Positions 17,552 through 27,406 are shown, numbered from the stretch's first letter. The stretch: 64,000 nt of DNA from DATBLE01 sp963719325 (GCA_963719325.1 CAVRBW010000008.1:1-64000); one strand, 5' to 3'. Numbers and translations: made by a program. The notes: generated by a model not told the origin, from the letters alone.

Positions 17552-19429
17552 GCGTTCGCCTCACCGCCGCGCAGGCGCTCGTCCGCTTCCTCGCGTCCCA
17601 GTACGTCGAGCGCGACGGGGTCGAGCACCGGTTCTTCGGCGGCTGCTTCGGCATCTTCGGCCACGGCAACGTCGCCGGGATCGGCGAGGCGCTGTACGAG
17701 AGCCCCGAGCTGCTCACCTACTACCAGGCCCGAAACGAGCAGGCGATGGTGCACACCGCGTCCGGCTACGCGCGGATGAAGAACCGGCTCGGCACGCTCG
17801 CCTGCACGACCTCGATCGGCCCCGGCGCCACGAACATGGTCACCGGCGCGGCCCTGGCGACCGTCAACCGGCTGCCGGTGCTGCTCCTGCCCGGGGACGT
17901 CTTCGCCTCGCGGCAGGCCCGATCCGGTCCTGCAGCAGCTGGAGACGCCGTGGGCGGGCGACCTGTCGGTCAACGACTGCTTCCGGCCCGTGTCGCGCTA
18001 CTTCGACCGGATCTGGCGCCCCGAGCAGATCGTGCCGGCGGCGATGCAGGCGATGCGCGTGCTCGTCAACCAGGCGGAGACCGGCGCGGTCACGCTCGCC
18101 TTCCCGCAGGACGTCCAGGCCGAGGCCTACGAGTTCCCCGAGACATTCCTCGCCCGACGGGTGTGGCACATCCCGCGGCCGCTTCCTGACTCCGCCCTCC
18201 TCGAGGAAGCGGCCGCGCGGATCCGCGCGAGCCGTCGCCCGCTGATCGTCGCCGGCGGGGGAACGATCTACTCGGAGGCGACCGACGCGCTGCGGCGGCT
18301 CTGCGAGGCGACCGGTGTGCCGGTCGGCGAGACCCAGGCGGGGAAGGGCTCGCTGCCGTACGACCATCCTTCGGCGCTCGGCGCGATCGGGGTGACGGGC
18401 ACCTTCGCCGCCAACCGCGTGGCGGCGGAGGCCGATCTCGTCATCGGCGTCGGCACTCGCTGGTCGGACTTCACGACCGCTTCGAAGACGGCGTTCCGCG
18501 ACCCGGACGTCCAGTTCGTCAACGTCAACGTCGCCGACTTCGACGCCGCCAAGCACGCCGGGCTCCAGCTGGTCGGCGACGCGACGGGCGACGCTCGAGC
18601 GGCTGGCCGAGCTGCTCCAGGGCTGGTCGGTCGACGACGGCTACCGCGAGCAGGCGGCGGCGCTGAACGCGCGAGTGGGACGCCGAGGTCGTCGCGCCTG
18701 TACGGGCTCGGCCACGGGCCGCTGCCGGCACAGAGCGAGGTGATCGGCGTCGTCAACTCGTTCTCGGCGCCCGGTGACGTGGTGGTCTGCGCGGCGGGCG
18801 CGATGCCGGGAGACCTGCACAAGCTCTGGCGCACGCGCGACCCGAAGGGCTACCACGTCGAGTACGGCTACTCGTGCATGGGCTACGAGATCGCCGGCGG
18901 GCTCGGAGTGAAGCTGGCCGCGCCCGACCGCGAGGTGTACGTTCTGGTCGGCGACGGCTCGTACCTGATGCTCTCGAGCGAGATCGCCACGTCGATCCAG
19001 GAAGGCGTAAAACTGACGATCGTGCTCGTCGACAACCACGGCTTCAACTCGATCGGCGGCCTCTCGCGCTCGCTCGGCACCGACGGCTTCGGCACGCAGT
19101 ACCGCTACCGGCGGAACGGGTCGATCGGCCTGGACAGCGAGGAGGAGCCCGCGCCGGTCCTGCCGCTCGACCTGGCCGCGAACGCGGAATCGCTCGGCGC
19201 GCACGTGATCCGCGCTGCGTCGATCGAAGAGCTACGCGCTGCCTTGGGCGCGGCGCGAGAGGTCGAGCGCACGGTCCTGATCGCGGTCGAGGTCGACCGC
19301 TACGAGGGCGTGCCGAGCTACGAGAGCTGGTGGGACGTGGCCGTCTCGGAGGTCTCTGCCGTGCCGTCCGTGCGCGAAGCGCGCGAGCAATACGAGGCCG
19401 CGAGAGCGGCGGAACGGGAGCACCTGTGA
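17548..19429 (+). CDS. iolD: 3D-(3,5/4)-trihydroxycyclohexane-1,2-dione hydrolase, multiple frameshifts
   Basis: This thiamine-diphosphate enzyme opens the ring of the inosose-derived dione. The N-terminal ThDP half has HRFFGGCFGIFGHGNVAG and ARNEQAMVHTASGYARM (catalytic Glu). The C-terminal half has the ThDP motif GDGSYLMLSSEIATS through VDNHGFNSIGG. Four apparent one-base insertions occur. One lies at about 17917-17921 (expected RQADPVLQQLETPW). Three lie within 18585-18705, and these cancel out, so that a long ORF survives with a garbled stretch of about 35 residues. Correcting them gives about 625 residues, normal for IolD. Confidence 0.85.
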
Positions 19430-19441
19430 GCTCTGCGCCAA

Positions 19442-19511
19442 GTAACACTGTGTTACAAGACCCGCGTGCCGCTCAACCACGCGGCCCCTGGAGCAAGTAA
19501 CACAGTGTTAC
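19442..19511. repeat. Paired 15-bp palindromes flanking a hairpin
   Basis: GTAACACTGTGTTAC (19442-19456) and GTAACACAGTGTTAC (19497-19511) are each perfect 7-1-7 palindromes and are complements of each other. Between them CCGCGTG (19462-19468) pairs with CACGCGG (19478-19484). The unit fills the iolD-iolB junction and covers the only early iolB start codons. It could be a REP-like element or a double operator. Confidence 0.7.
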
Positions 19512-20317
19512 AAGGAACTGGACACCTTTGGCGCACCGGCGAATGGGAGCAGGTGACGCCCGAATCGGCCGGCTGGCAGTTCCTCCACTTCGGCGTCCGC
19601 AGCGGTTCGTTCGCCTCCGAGACCGGTAACGGGGAGATCGCGCTGGTCGTGCTGGGCGGGCGCTGCCGTGTGGAGGCCGAGGGCGAGAGCTGGGAGCTCG
19701 GCAGCCGCGCCTCGGTGTTCGACGGGATGCCGTGGGCGCTGTACCTGCCGCGCGACACGGCCTACCGGGTCGAGGGCGACGCGGAGGTGGCGATCTGCGG
19801 CGCGCTGTGCGAGCGCAGGCGCGAACCGGTGCTGATCAGGCCGGAGGACGTCGAGATCGAGGTGCGCGGGTCGGGCAACGCCACGCGGCAGATCAACCAC
19901 ATCGTCAAGCCGGAGTTCCCGGCCGAGCGCCTGCTCGTCGTCGAGGTCTTCACCCCGGCGGGCAACTGGTCGAGCTACCCGCCGCACAAGCACGACGAGG
20001 ACAACCCGCCCGGCGAGGTCGTGCTCGAGGAGACCTACTACTACCGAACGGCGAAGCCGGAGGCGTTCGCGGTGCAGCGCCTGTACAGCCCGCGACACGG
20101 CGTCGACGAGACGGTGACCGTCCGCGACGGCGACGTGATGCTCGTGCCGTTCGGCTACCACACGACCGCCGCCGCGCACGGCTACGACCTCTACTACCTG
20201 AACGCGCTCGCGGGCGAACGGCGCTCGATGGCCGCGGCAGACGACCCTGACCTCGCCTGGATCCGCTCCTCCTGGACGGATCTCGAGCCTGACCCGCGCG
20301 TTCCCCTCGTCAAATGA
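19466..20317 (+). CDS. iolB: 5-deoxy-glucuronate isomerase
   Basis: IolB isomerises 5-deoxy-glucuronate to 2-keto-3-deoxygluconate (DKG) in inositol breakdown. The double cupin is clear: VTPESAGWQFLHF, then metal-site region YPPHKHDEDNPPGEV and EETYYYR, and near the end LVPFGYHTT. Start is uncertain. GTG 19466 gives 283 residues, but the first 17 or so codons come from the palindromic repeat; GTG 19505 inside the second palindrome is an alternative. Homologues usually start 15-30 residues before TPESAGW. The stop overlaps the next ATG (ATGA). Confidence 0.88.
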   Translation: MPLNHAAPGASNTVLQGTGHLWRTGEWEQVTPESAGWQFLHFGVRSGSFASETGNGEIALVVLGGRCRVEAEGESWELGSRASVFDGMPWALYLPRDTAYRVEGDAEVAICGALCERRREPVLIRPEDVEIEVRGSGNATRQINHIVKPEFPAERLLVVEVFTPAGNWSSYPPHKHDEDNPPGEVVLEETYYYRTAKPEAFAVQRLYSPRHGVDETVTVRDGDVMLVPFGYHTTAAAHGYDLYYLNALAGERRSMAAADDPDLAWIRSSWTDLEPDPRVPLVK

Positions 20318-21144
20318 TCCGCGTCGCCAACGCTCCGGTGAGCTACGGCGCGTTCGAGCTCACCGTCGGCATCCTGCCGAACGTCCCCAAGGCGGAGGAG
20401 GTGCTCGACGCGATCGCGGCGGCGGGCTACGAGGGAACCGAGCTCGGCCCGCTCGGCTACTTCGGAGAGGGCGACGTCCTGCGGGAGCGCCTCGAGAGCC
20501 GCGGTCTCGGCCTCGCGGGCGCCTTCGTGCCGATCCGGTTCGGCGAGGCCGACGAGGACTTCGACGAGCTCGACGCGACGCTGACGCTCCTCGAGGCCGC
20601 GGGCGGGCAGGCTCCCCCCGTGCTGGCCGACGCGGGCCCGCGCCGCGCGGTCGATTGGGCACGCCTCGCCGACGGAGTCGCCCGTGCCGCCGACCGAGCA
20701 CGCGAGCGCGGCTTCGAGCCGACCTTCCACCACCACATGGGCACCACCGTCCAGACGCCGGGCGAGATCGAACGGCTGCTCGAGCTCACCGACGTCGGCC
20801 TGCTGCTCGATACGGGGCACCTGACCGCCGGCGGCGGCGATCCGCTCCAGGGCCTGCGGGACTGGCGCGAGCGCGTCAACCACGTCCACATCAAGGACGT
20901 GAGCCTCGAGATCCTCCGGCAGGAGGGAGACTGGGACGAGGCCTGGCGCGCCGGAGCGTTCTGCGAGCTCGGTGCCGGCGACGCCGATCCGGCCCCCGTC
21001 GTCGCCGAGCTCCAGGCGAGCGGCTACTCCGGCTGGCTGGTGGTCGAGCAGGACTGGGTACCGGCGCCCGGCGAGGACCCGAGCGCTCACATCGAGGCGC
21101 AAGCGCGCAACCGTCGCTGGCTCCGCGAGCATGCGGGTCTCTGA
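20314..21144 (+). CDS. iolE: myo-Inosose-2 dehydratase-like TIM-barrel protein
   Basis: This 276-residue AP-endonuclease-2/xylose-isomerase-like TIM barrel begins IRVANAPVSYGAFEL, typical of IolE. Metal-site segments are FHHHMGTTVQTPGEIE, LLLDTGHL, VNHVHIKDV and WLVVEQDW. IolE dehydrates scyllo-inosose to the dione used by IolD. Coupled to iolB by ATGA. An IolI-type isomerase is the alternative; the N-terminal sequence and the lack of any other iolE here favour IolE. Confidence 0.85.
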   Translation: MIRVANAPVSYGAFELTVGILPNVPKAEEVLDAIAAAGYEGTELGPLGYFGEGDVLRERLESRGLGLAGAFVPIRFGEADEDFDELDATLTLLEAAGGQAPPVLADAGPRRAVDWARLADGVARAADRARERGFEPTFHHHMGTTVQTPGEIERLLELTDVGLLLDTGHLTAGGGDPLQGLRDWRERVNHVHIKDVSLEILRQEGDWDEAWRAGAFCELGAGDADPAPVVAELQASGYSGWLVVEQDWVPAPGEDPSAHIEAQARNRRWLREHAGL

Positions 21145-21157
21145 GATAGGAGGAGAC

Positions 21158-22253
21158 ATGGCAGTTTCAACCGAGGTGATCACGAGCCCGTTGCAGCAGA
21201 TGGCTGCGACGACGCCGACCGACTACTGGAACGACTCCTCGTCCGTCGAGGAGCTCACGTACGCGGTCGCGCGCGGGGCGACGGGCGCGACGAGCAACCC
21301 GACGATCGTCGGGGAGGTGTTGAAGAAGGAGTTGCACCTCTGGCGGGACCGGATTCCCGAGATCGTCGCGGAGCAACCCCACCTGGACCGAGGACGAGGT
21401 CACCTGGCAGCTCTTCGAGGAGATCTCGGTGCGGGGCGCCGAGATCCTGCTCCCGGTCTTCGAGCGGGAGGGGCAGAAGAAGGGACGCCTCTCGATCCAG
21501 ACGAACCCGAAGTTCTACCGCGACGCCGCCCGGATCACCGAACAGGCGCTGCGCTTCGCCTCGCTGGCCCCGAACATGCAGGTCAAGGTGCCGGCGACGA
21601 AGGCCGGGATCCAGGCAGCCGAGGATCTGACCGCCGCCGGCGTGACGATCAACGCGACCGTCTGCTTCACGGTTCCGCAGGCGCTCGCGGTGGCGGAAGC
21701 GGTCGAGCGGGGGCTCGAGCGGCGCGAGGCGGACGGCAACGACGTCTCGCTGATGTCGCCGGTCGTGACGATGATGGTGGGCCGGCTCGACGACTGGATC
21801 GAGGTGCTCGTCAAGCGCGACCGCATCCTCGTCGATCCCGGCTACCCGCACTGGGCGGGGATCGCCTGCGTGAAGAAGGCGTACCCGATCTTCCAGGAGC
21901 GCGGCTACCGCTCGCGGCTGCTCGCCGCCGCGTACCGGCACCACCTGCACTGGACCGAGCTGATCGGCGGCGACATCGTCCTGACCATGCCGCACGCCTG
22001 GCAGCGGCTGTTCAACGAGTCGGACTTCGAGATCGTCCACCGCATGGACGAGCCCGTCCCCGAGCCGGTCGTGGACGAGCTCCACCGGCGCTTCACGGAC
22101 TTCCGCCGCGCCTACGACGCCAACGGGATGACCGTCGACGAGTTCGACTCCTACGGTGCGACCGTGCGCACCCTGCGCGGCTTCATCGGCTCATACCAAG
22201 ACCTCGTCGCCACCGTCCGCGACTACATGCTCCCCAACCCGGACGTGGCGTAG
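21158..22253 (+). CDS. Transaldolase-family protein in the iol operon, frameshifted
   Basis: This roughly 364-residue class I aldolase-type protein starts at ATG 21158 after AGGAGGA. TGATSNPTIVGEVLK is the transaldolase N-terminal motif. SIQTNPKFYRDA, QVKVPATKAGIQAAEDL (probable Schiff-base Lys) and TINATVCFTVPQAL follow in the next frame. One extra C in the C run at about 21377-21381 (expected AEQPTWTEDEVTW) explains the change. No iolC or iolJ is present, so it may cleave a phosphorylated intermediate instead of IolJ; that is inference. Its end overlaps the convergent sulfatase gene by 63 bp. Confidence 0.75.
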
Positions 22254-23793
22254 CGCAAACCAGGCCTCACGCGCCGACGAGGCCCAGCGGCGGAGCTGCT
22301 CCTCGTAGGCGCCTTCCTCCTCACCTGGGCGTAGCGCGCTCAGCATCCGCTCCCGCCGATCCGGCTCCTGCGCCCAGAGGCTCCGCATCTGGCCCGGGTC
22401 GTCGACCCGGTTGAACAGGAAATCCTCGCGGCTGCGCGGCTCGTGTCGAACCGGCACTCGCCATTGCGGGAACGCCACGCCGGGCAGAAAGCGGCCCTGA
22501 CCGACGGGCGGCTCCACGCCGTCGTGGACCAGGGACTCGAAGAGCAGAGACGAGTACGCGTAGAGCGGCGCAGCGCCGGTCGGTGACTTGAAGATCGTCC
22601 ACTCGCCGTCCGTGCAACAGACGCCTTCGCCGAAGGTGCCGTAGAGGAGCGCGTCGCGCCAGCCCGACACCGGCTCGCCGGTGAGGAGCGGCACGAGGCT
22701 ACGACCGTGCGGCGCTCGCGTCCGAACCCCGGCTCGATCGGCGACCGTCGAGAACAGGTCGACGGTCTGCGTCAGAGCCGGGATCGACCCGCCCTCGCCG
22801 GGGTACTCCGGATCCCAGACGAGCAGCGGGATGTTCGCATGGCTGTCCCAGTGGGGGTATTGCTTGCCGAAGACGCCGCGCTCGCCGAGGTCGTGCCCGT
22901 GGTCGGTCGTCAGGATCACCACCGTGTCCCGCCAGAGCTCGTGACGGTCGAGCGCGTCGAGCACCGCCCCGAGGCGCGCGTCGACGAACGCGAGCTTCGC
23001 GAGGTACTGCGAGCGGATGAAGGCGAGCTCCTCGGGCGACGTGCTCGCCAGGAAGGAGGCGAGCGCACCCGGGTCCTGGTACGGCGGCCAGACCGTGAAG
23101 CGGTCGTAGCCGGAAGCGTCCCCGAAGGCCGAGCGGTAGGGCTCGGGGACGTGAAAGGGCTCGTGCACGTCGAACGACTCGATCTGCAGGAAGAACGGAT
23201 GCCGCGGCGACCGGTCGAGCCAGCGTGCAGCGGCGTCCATCACCCGCGCCGGAAAGAAGTCGTCCTCACCGGAGAAGTCGCGGACGTTCGCGTAGTAGCG
23301 GCGGCCCGCGCCGGGCCGCCAGCGCTCGACGTTCTCCACCCAGCGGGGCACCGGCTCGCCGGCGGGCACCGGCCCCCTCCAGTTGTCGTGCTCGTGGCCG
23401 CGCACGAGCTCCGTCTGCTGGAACGACTGCAGGTAGCCGTTTCCCGACTCCTCCCAGTAGTGGTAGTGGTCGGTGACGATCGCCGTCGTGTAGCCGGCGC
23501 GCCTCGAGGAGGCGCGGCAGACGCGCGTCGAAGTGCTCGAGCGGCCCCCACGGCCGCCAGAGCAGCTCCTTGAACCCCGCGAAGAGCTCGCGCCGTGCGG
23601 GCATGCAGGGCAAGCTGCCGACGAAGTGGTTGTCGAACCGCCACGCGCGCCGCGCCAGCCGGTCGATGTTCGGCGTGTCGAGGTCGGCCGACGCGGCGTA
23701 GCAGCGCAGATCGCCGCGGTTGAGGCTGTCGACGAGGATCAGGACGATGTTCGGTGGCGCGGCCTCCGAACGCCGGACTCCGCTCACCTGCAT
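22191..23793 (-). CDS. Sulfatase-fold hydrolase (alkaline phosphatase superfamily), frameshifted
   Basis: The N-terminal metal site is NIVLILVDSLNRGD. SLPCMPARRELF is a CxPxR motif whose Cys would become formylglycine. ILTTDHGHDLGERGVFGK is the C-terminal metal site. The family includes arylsulfatases and phosphonate monoester/phosphodiester hydrolases. The frame changes at about 23495-23505; one missing base restores AGYTTAIVTDHYHYWEESG. No signal peptide, so probably cytoplasmic. It is last in the Ugp-like operon and overlaps the LacI stop by 10 bp. A phosphodiesterase role would suit the neighbours but is not shown. Confidence 0.78.
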
Positions 23794-24809
23794 CCGCACG
23801 AGCGGCGGACGACGAGCTCCACCGGCAGCCTGACCTCCGTCGGCGGCCCCAGCGCGCCGCCGTCAAGGGCATGCAGGAGCAGCGACGCCGCCAATCTTCC
23901 CATCGCACTGTCGGCGCGGGCGAGCGCCGTCAGCGGCGGATCGAGCAGCTCGCCGAAGACGGGATCGTCGAAGGAGGCCAGCGCCATGTCGTCCGGGAGC
24001 CGCAGGCCCGCGGCGCGGCAGGCGCTCATCGCGCCGAGAGCGAGCGTGTCGCCGGAGGTGACGACTGCCGTCGGCGGCTCGGCAAGGGCGAGGAGACGCT
24101 CCATCGCCGCCGCCGCACTCTGCGGCGACCAGGTCGGGTCGGCCAGCTCGACAGCGCTCGCCGCCTCGAAGTCGAGGCGCCGCATCGCTGCCAGGAAGCC
24201 GTCGAGGCGCTCGCGTCCGGAGGTGAGCGTCGGCGGCCCGCCGATGTAGGCGACGCGCGAGTGACCGTGCGTGGCCAGGTGATCGACGAGAGCGCCGATG
24301 CCTTCCGCGTTCGCGCAGGCGACGTGCGCGACACCGTGGCCGGAGACGAGGTTGTCGAAGAACACGGTCGGGACGCGCGGCTCCCGCGTCGAGGCGCCGG
24401 AAGTGGCGAGCAGCATGCCGCCGACGCGGTGCTCGAGCAGCGTCTGGATCGCCCAGGCTTCCCGCTCGGCCTCGCGCTCGGTGTTCAGGACGAGGACCTG
24501 ACGTCCCGCCTGCTGGAGGGCATCCTGGGCGCCCTTGACAAAACGGCTGTAGAAATCGACGCCGATGTCGGGGACGACGATCCCGACGAAGGTCCCGCTG
24601 TTGAGCCGCAGCGACCGAGCGACGCGGTTCGGGCGGTAGCCGAGCGAGCGCGCGGCGACCCGGACGCGGCGCTTCGTCGCGTCGCTGATCCGCGTACTCT
24701 CGTGCAGGGCACGCGAGGCCGTCGACGCCGACACGTTGGCGACACGGGCCACGTCGACGAGCGTCACGTGCCGCGGCCGGGCGCCGCGCGGCTCGTTCTC
24801 AGACGCCAT
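23784..24809 (-). CDS. LacI-family transcriptional regulator (second)
   Basis: This 341-residue LacI/GalR regulator has HTH VTLVDVARVANVSASTASRA, hinge LGYRPNRVARSLR and core segments GIVVPDIGVDFYSRFVKGAQ and ASFDDPVFGELLDPPLT. ATG 24809 is chosen because the HTH follows at about residue 14; a longer in-frame start at 24851 adds nothing family-like. It is embedded in the Ugp-like operon, overlapping the IMPase stop by 11 bp. It probably controls that operon, with a candidate site before the binding-protein gene at 30475-30490. Confidence 0.9.
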   Translation of the reverse strand: MASENEPRGARPRHVTLVDVARVANVSASTASRALHESTRISDATKRRVRVAARSLGYRPNRVARSLRLNSGTFVGIVVPDIGVDFYSRFVKGAQDALQQAGRQVLVLNTEREAEREAWAIQTLLEHRVGGMLLATSGASTREPRVPTVFFDNLVSGHGVAHVACANAEGIGALVDHLATHGHSRVAYIGGPPTLTSGRERLDGFLAAMRRLDFEAASAVELADPTWSPQSAAAAMERLLALAEPPTAVVTSGDTLALGAMSACRAAGLRLPDDMALASFDDPVFGELLDPPLTALARADSAMGRLAASLLLHALDGGALGPPTEVRLPVELVVRRSCGCR

Positions 24810-25605
24810 CCGGCGGAGCCTCCCTCCACGCGCGCACAAGCTCGTCGGCAACTCCCGGCGCCACGCAGAGGAGGCCGTCCCCGACGACCGGCTCCTGACC
24901 GCCTGACCGGGCGAGGACGCGTGCGCCGGACTCGCGGGCGATCAGCATCCCCGCGAAGCAGTCGACGGGGCCGAACGACCCGATCGCGGTCGCAAGCACG
25001 CGGCCCGCACCGACGCTCGCCAGCGAGAGTGCGTTCGAGCCCATGATCCGGGTCACGCAGTCCGCTGCCGCGAGCGCCGCGATCAACGTTTCCATCCCCG
25101 GCCAGAGCGACTGAGCCGTCAGCTCGGTCAGCACGATCCCGCCGACGAGGCTCGTCGCGTCCGAGCAGCAGGAGGGCACGCCGTCGACGCGCGCCCCGCG
25201 GCCGCGCGCGGCCGAGAGCACCTCCCGGCGGTACGGGTCGACCACGACCCCCGCCGCCGGACCCGCCTCGTCGACCGCGACGGCGCTGAACGACGACCAG
25301 GGCAGACCGTGGACGAAGTTCGTCGTCCCGTCGATGGGATCCACGTACCACGTGGCCGCCGGGCGCTCGCCGCCGCTCGTCCCGAGCTCCTCCCCGACGA
25401 CCCGATGGCCCGGAAAACGGGCCAGCACCGCGTCGCGCGTATGCCGTTCGATCGCGACGTCGATCTCCGTCACCCAGTCTGCGGGGCTCGACTTGGTCGA
25501 GATCTGGTCTGCCCGCAGCGGCTCTTCGACGATCCGGTCGACCGCGAACGCAGCGAGCTCGTCGAGCAGCTCTGCGACCGCGTCGAGCTCGTGCTCGCTC
25601 AGCAC
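24799..25605 (-). CDS. Inositol monophosphatase family protein
   Basis: This 268-residue Mg-dependent phosphatase carries the family motifs VVGEELG, WYVDPIDGTTNFVHGLP and, near the C-terminus, GSNALSLASVGAGRV with the later Asp in FGPVDCFAG. The family dephosphorylates inositol-1-phosphate and related phosphates, including histidinol phosphate. The GTG start 25605 overlaps the phosphodiesterase stop by 7 bp. In this setting release of free inositol from inositol phosphate, for the iol pathway next door, is an attractive but unproven role. Confidence 0.88.
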   Translation of the reverse strand: MLSEHELDAVAELLDELAAFAVDRIVEEPLRADQISTKSSPADWVTEIDVAIERHTRDAVLARFPGHRVVGEELGTSGGERPAATWYVDPIDGTTNFVHGLPWSSFSAVAVDEAGPAAGVVVDPYRREVLSAARGRGARVDGVPSCCSDATSLVGGIVLTELTAQSLWPGMETLIAALAAADCVTRIMGSNALSLASVGAGRVLATAIGSFGPVDCFAGMLIARESGARVLARSGGQEPVVGDGLLCVAPGVADELVRAWREAPPDGV

Positions 25606-26303
25606 ACCGCGTCCTCGGCGGGGCTGCGCCCGAGCAACGCCACCAGTGGGGCGATCCTGTTCGTGATCACGGCGTCGACGCCGAGGTCGAGGAGCCGCGC
25701 CATCTCCGCAGGGGCGTCGACCGTCCAGGTGGAGACGGAGAGCCCCCGGTCGTGCATCGCTTCGACCAGGTGCGGCTCCACCAGCTCCCAGCTCGGATTC
25801 ACGTACTCGACGTCGAGATCGGCGAGGAGGTCGTCCGGCGGGAGATCGCGCGACGTCCACGTCAGCGCGATGCGCGCCTCCGGAGCGCGCTCGCGAATCC
25901 GCCGATGCCCGACGACGTTCTCGCCCGAGAAGAGCGCCCGGCCGAGCGCGTCAGCCGAGACGAGGACCTCGAGGGCAGGCACGGCGACGTCACTCGCCGT
26001 GTAGTCGACCATCAGCGGCACAGGCGTCGCATCGAGCACCTCGCGAAGCTCCGGGATGCGGCAATCGCCGTCTCCGACCGCGCGCACCTCGGCGAGGGTC
26101 ATCTCCGCGACCGCCCGCGGGATGCCCCAGAGACGCTCGAGGGTCGGGTCGTGCAGCACGACGACTGCACCGTCGGCCGTGAGGGCGATGTCGATCTCGA
26201 CCATGTCGGCGCCCGCCTCGACGGCGGCGACGCACGCAGCCAGCGTGTTCTCTCTGAATGCGTAGGGATCGCCCCGATGCGCGATCGCGAGCTGCGACGC
26301 CAC
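25599..26303 (-). CDS. Cytoplasmic glycerophosphodiester phosphodiesterase (UgpQ/GDPD-like)
   Basis: This 234-residue GDPD barrel has AIAHRGDPYAFRENTLAA (catalytic His and Arg-Gly, metal Glu), VEIDIALTADGAVVVLHDP (metal Glu/Asp, catalytic His) and the C-terminal STWTVDAPAEMARLLDLGVD and AVITNR. It cleaves glycerophosphodiesters to glycerol-3-phosphate plus alcohol. No signal peptide, so it acts after import, like UgpQ. GTG 26303 shares one base with the ATPase stop (TAGTG). The gene order transporter ATPase-GDPD matches ugpC-ugpQ. Confidence 0.9.
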   Translation of the reverse strand: MASQLAIAHRGDPYAFRENTLAACVAAVEAGADMVEIDIALTADGAVVVLHDPTLERLWGIPRAVAEMTLAEVRAVGDGDCRIPELREVLDATPVPLMVDYTASDVAVPALEVLVSADALGRALFSGENVVGHRRIRERAPEARIALTWTSRDLPPDDLLADLDVEYVNPSWELVEPHLVEAMHDRGLSVSTWTVDAPAEMARLLDLGVDAVITNRIAPLVALLGRSPAEDAVC

Positions 26304-27373
26304 TATGCGAAGGCGGTCGTTCGCGCCCGGTACAGCACGCCGTCGCGGTACAGGAGCGCGCGTGCAAACCGGACCCCGACGCGCTCGGCGGGCTCCAGGT
26401 CGGCCGGGACGAAGGCCCGCAGCTCGTGGGGCCCGAGCTGGAGGACGATCTCCTTGTAGTGGCCGCGCGGAACCTCGCGGATGATGGTCGCCTCGGCACC
26501 GTCGCCGTTCGTCGACACCTGCACGTCCTCGGGCCGGACGCCGACCTCGAACTCGCCCGCCTCTTCCTGGAGGCCGTCGCACGGGACGAGGATGCCGTCC
26601 GCCAGCTCGATCCCGCCCGCGGTGGGCTTGCCGCGATAGACGTTCATCGCGCCGACGAAGTTGGCGACGAACATGGTCTCCGGCTCGCGGTACAGGCCCC
26701 GCGCGTCCGCGTACTGCTCCACCATTCCGCCGGACATGACTGCGATCCGGTCCGCGATCGAGAGCGCCTCGTCCTGGTCGTGGGTGACGAAGACGGTCGT
26801 GATCCCGATCCGCTGCTGGATCTCGCGGATGTCCTCGCGCACGCGGACGCGGAGCTTCGCGTCGAGGTTGGAGAGCGGCTCGTCGAGCAGGAGCACCTTC
26901 GGCTCGAGCACGAGCGCGCGCGCCAGCGCGACCCGCTGCTGCTCGCCCCCGGAGATCCGGGCGGGATAGCTGTGGAGGTGGTGCGTGAGCCCGACCAGCT
27001 CGAGGACGCGCTCGACCCGCTCCTGGATCTCTTGCTTCGGCAGCTTGCGCAGGCGGAGGCCGAAGGAGACGTTCTTGAACACGGTCATGTGCGGCCAGAG
27101 CGCGTAGTTCTGGAAGACCATCGCCGTCGGCCGGCGCTCCGGCGGAAGCCCGCCGACATCCTGCCCGTCGATCAGCACGCGCCCATCGTCCTGGCGCAAG
27201 AAGCCGCCGATCATGCGCAGCGTCGTGGTCTTGCCGCAGCCGGACGGGCCGAGCAGGCACGTCAACTCGCCCGCCCGCACGTCCAGATCGAGCCCCGAGA
27301 CGATCGTCCTGCCGCCAAGCGCCTTCGAGACCTGCTCGAGCCGCAGCCCCGCGTGCGGAACCTCGATGGTCAC
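26303..27373 (-). CDS. ABC transporter ATPase (PotA/UgpC-type)
   Basis: This 356-residue importer ATPase shows Walker A LLGPSGCGKTTTLR, Q-loop VFQNYALWPHMTVF, signature ISGGEQQRVALARAL, Walker B LLLDEPLSNLDAKL and the switch His in FVTHDQDEAL. A C-terminal TOBE regulatory domain starts at about 240 (VGVRPEDVQVS). The GTG at 27373 (VTIEVPHAGL) is preferred to an upstream in-frame ATG because the family's first strand begins there. It follows two strong hairpins that separate it from the permease genes. Confidence 0.9.
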   Translation of the reverse strand: MTIEVPHAGLRLEQVSKALGGRTIVSGLDLDVRAGELTCLLGPSGCGKTTTLRMIGGFLRQDDGRVLIDGQDVGGLPPERRPTAMVFQNYALWPHMTVFKNVSFGLRLRKLPKQEIQERVERVLELVGLTHHLHSYPARISGGEQQRVALARALVLEPKVLLLDEPLSNLDAKLRVRVREDIREIQQRIGITTVFVTHDQDEALSIADRIAVMSGGMVEQYADARGLYREPETMFVANFVGAMNVYRGKPTAGGIELADGILVPCDGLQEEAGEFEVGVRPEDVQVSTNGDGAEATIIREVPRGHYKEIVLQLGPHELRAFVPADLEPAERVGVRFARALLYRDGVLYRARTTAFA

Positions 27374-27406
27374 CGATGGACCTCGACAGCGCAGGAGAAC
27401 CCCGCC

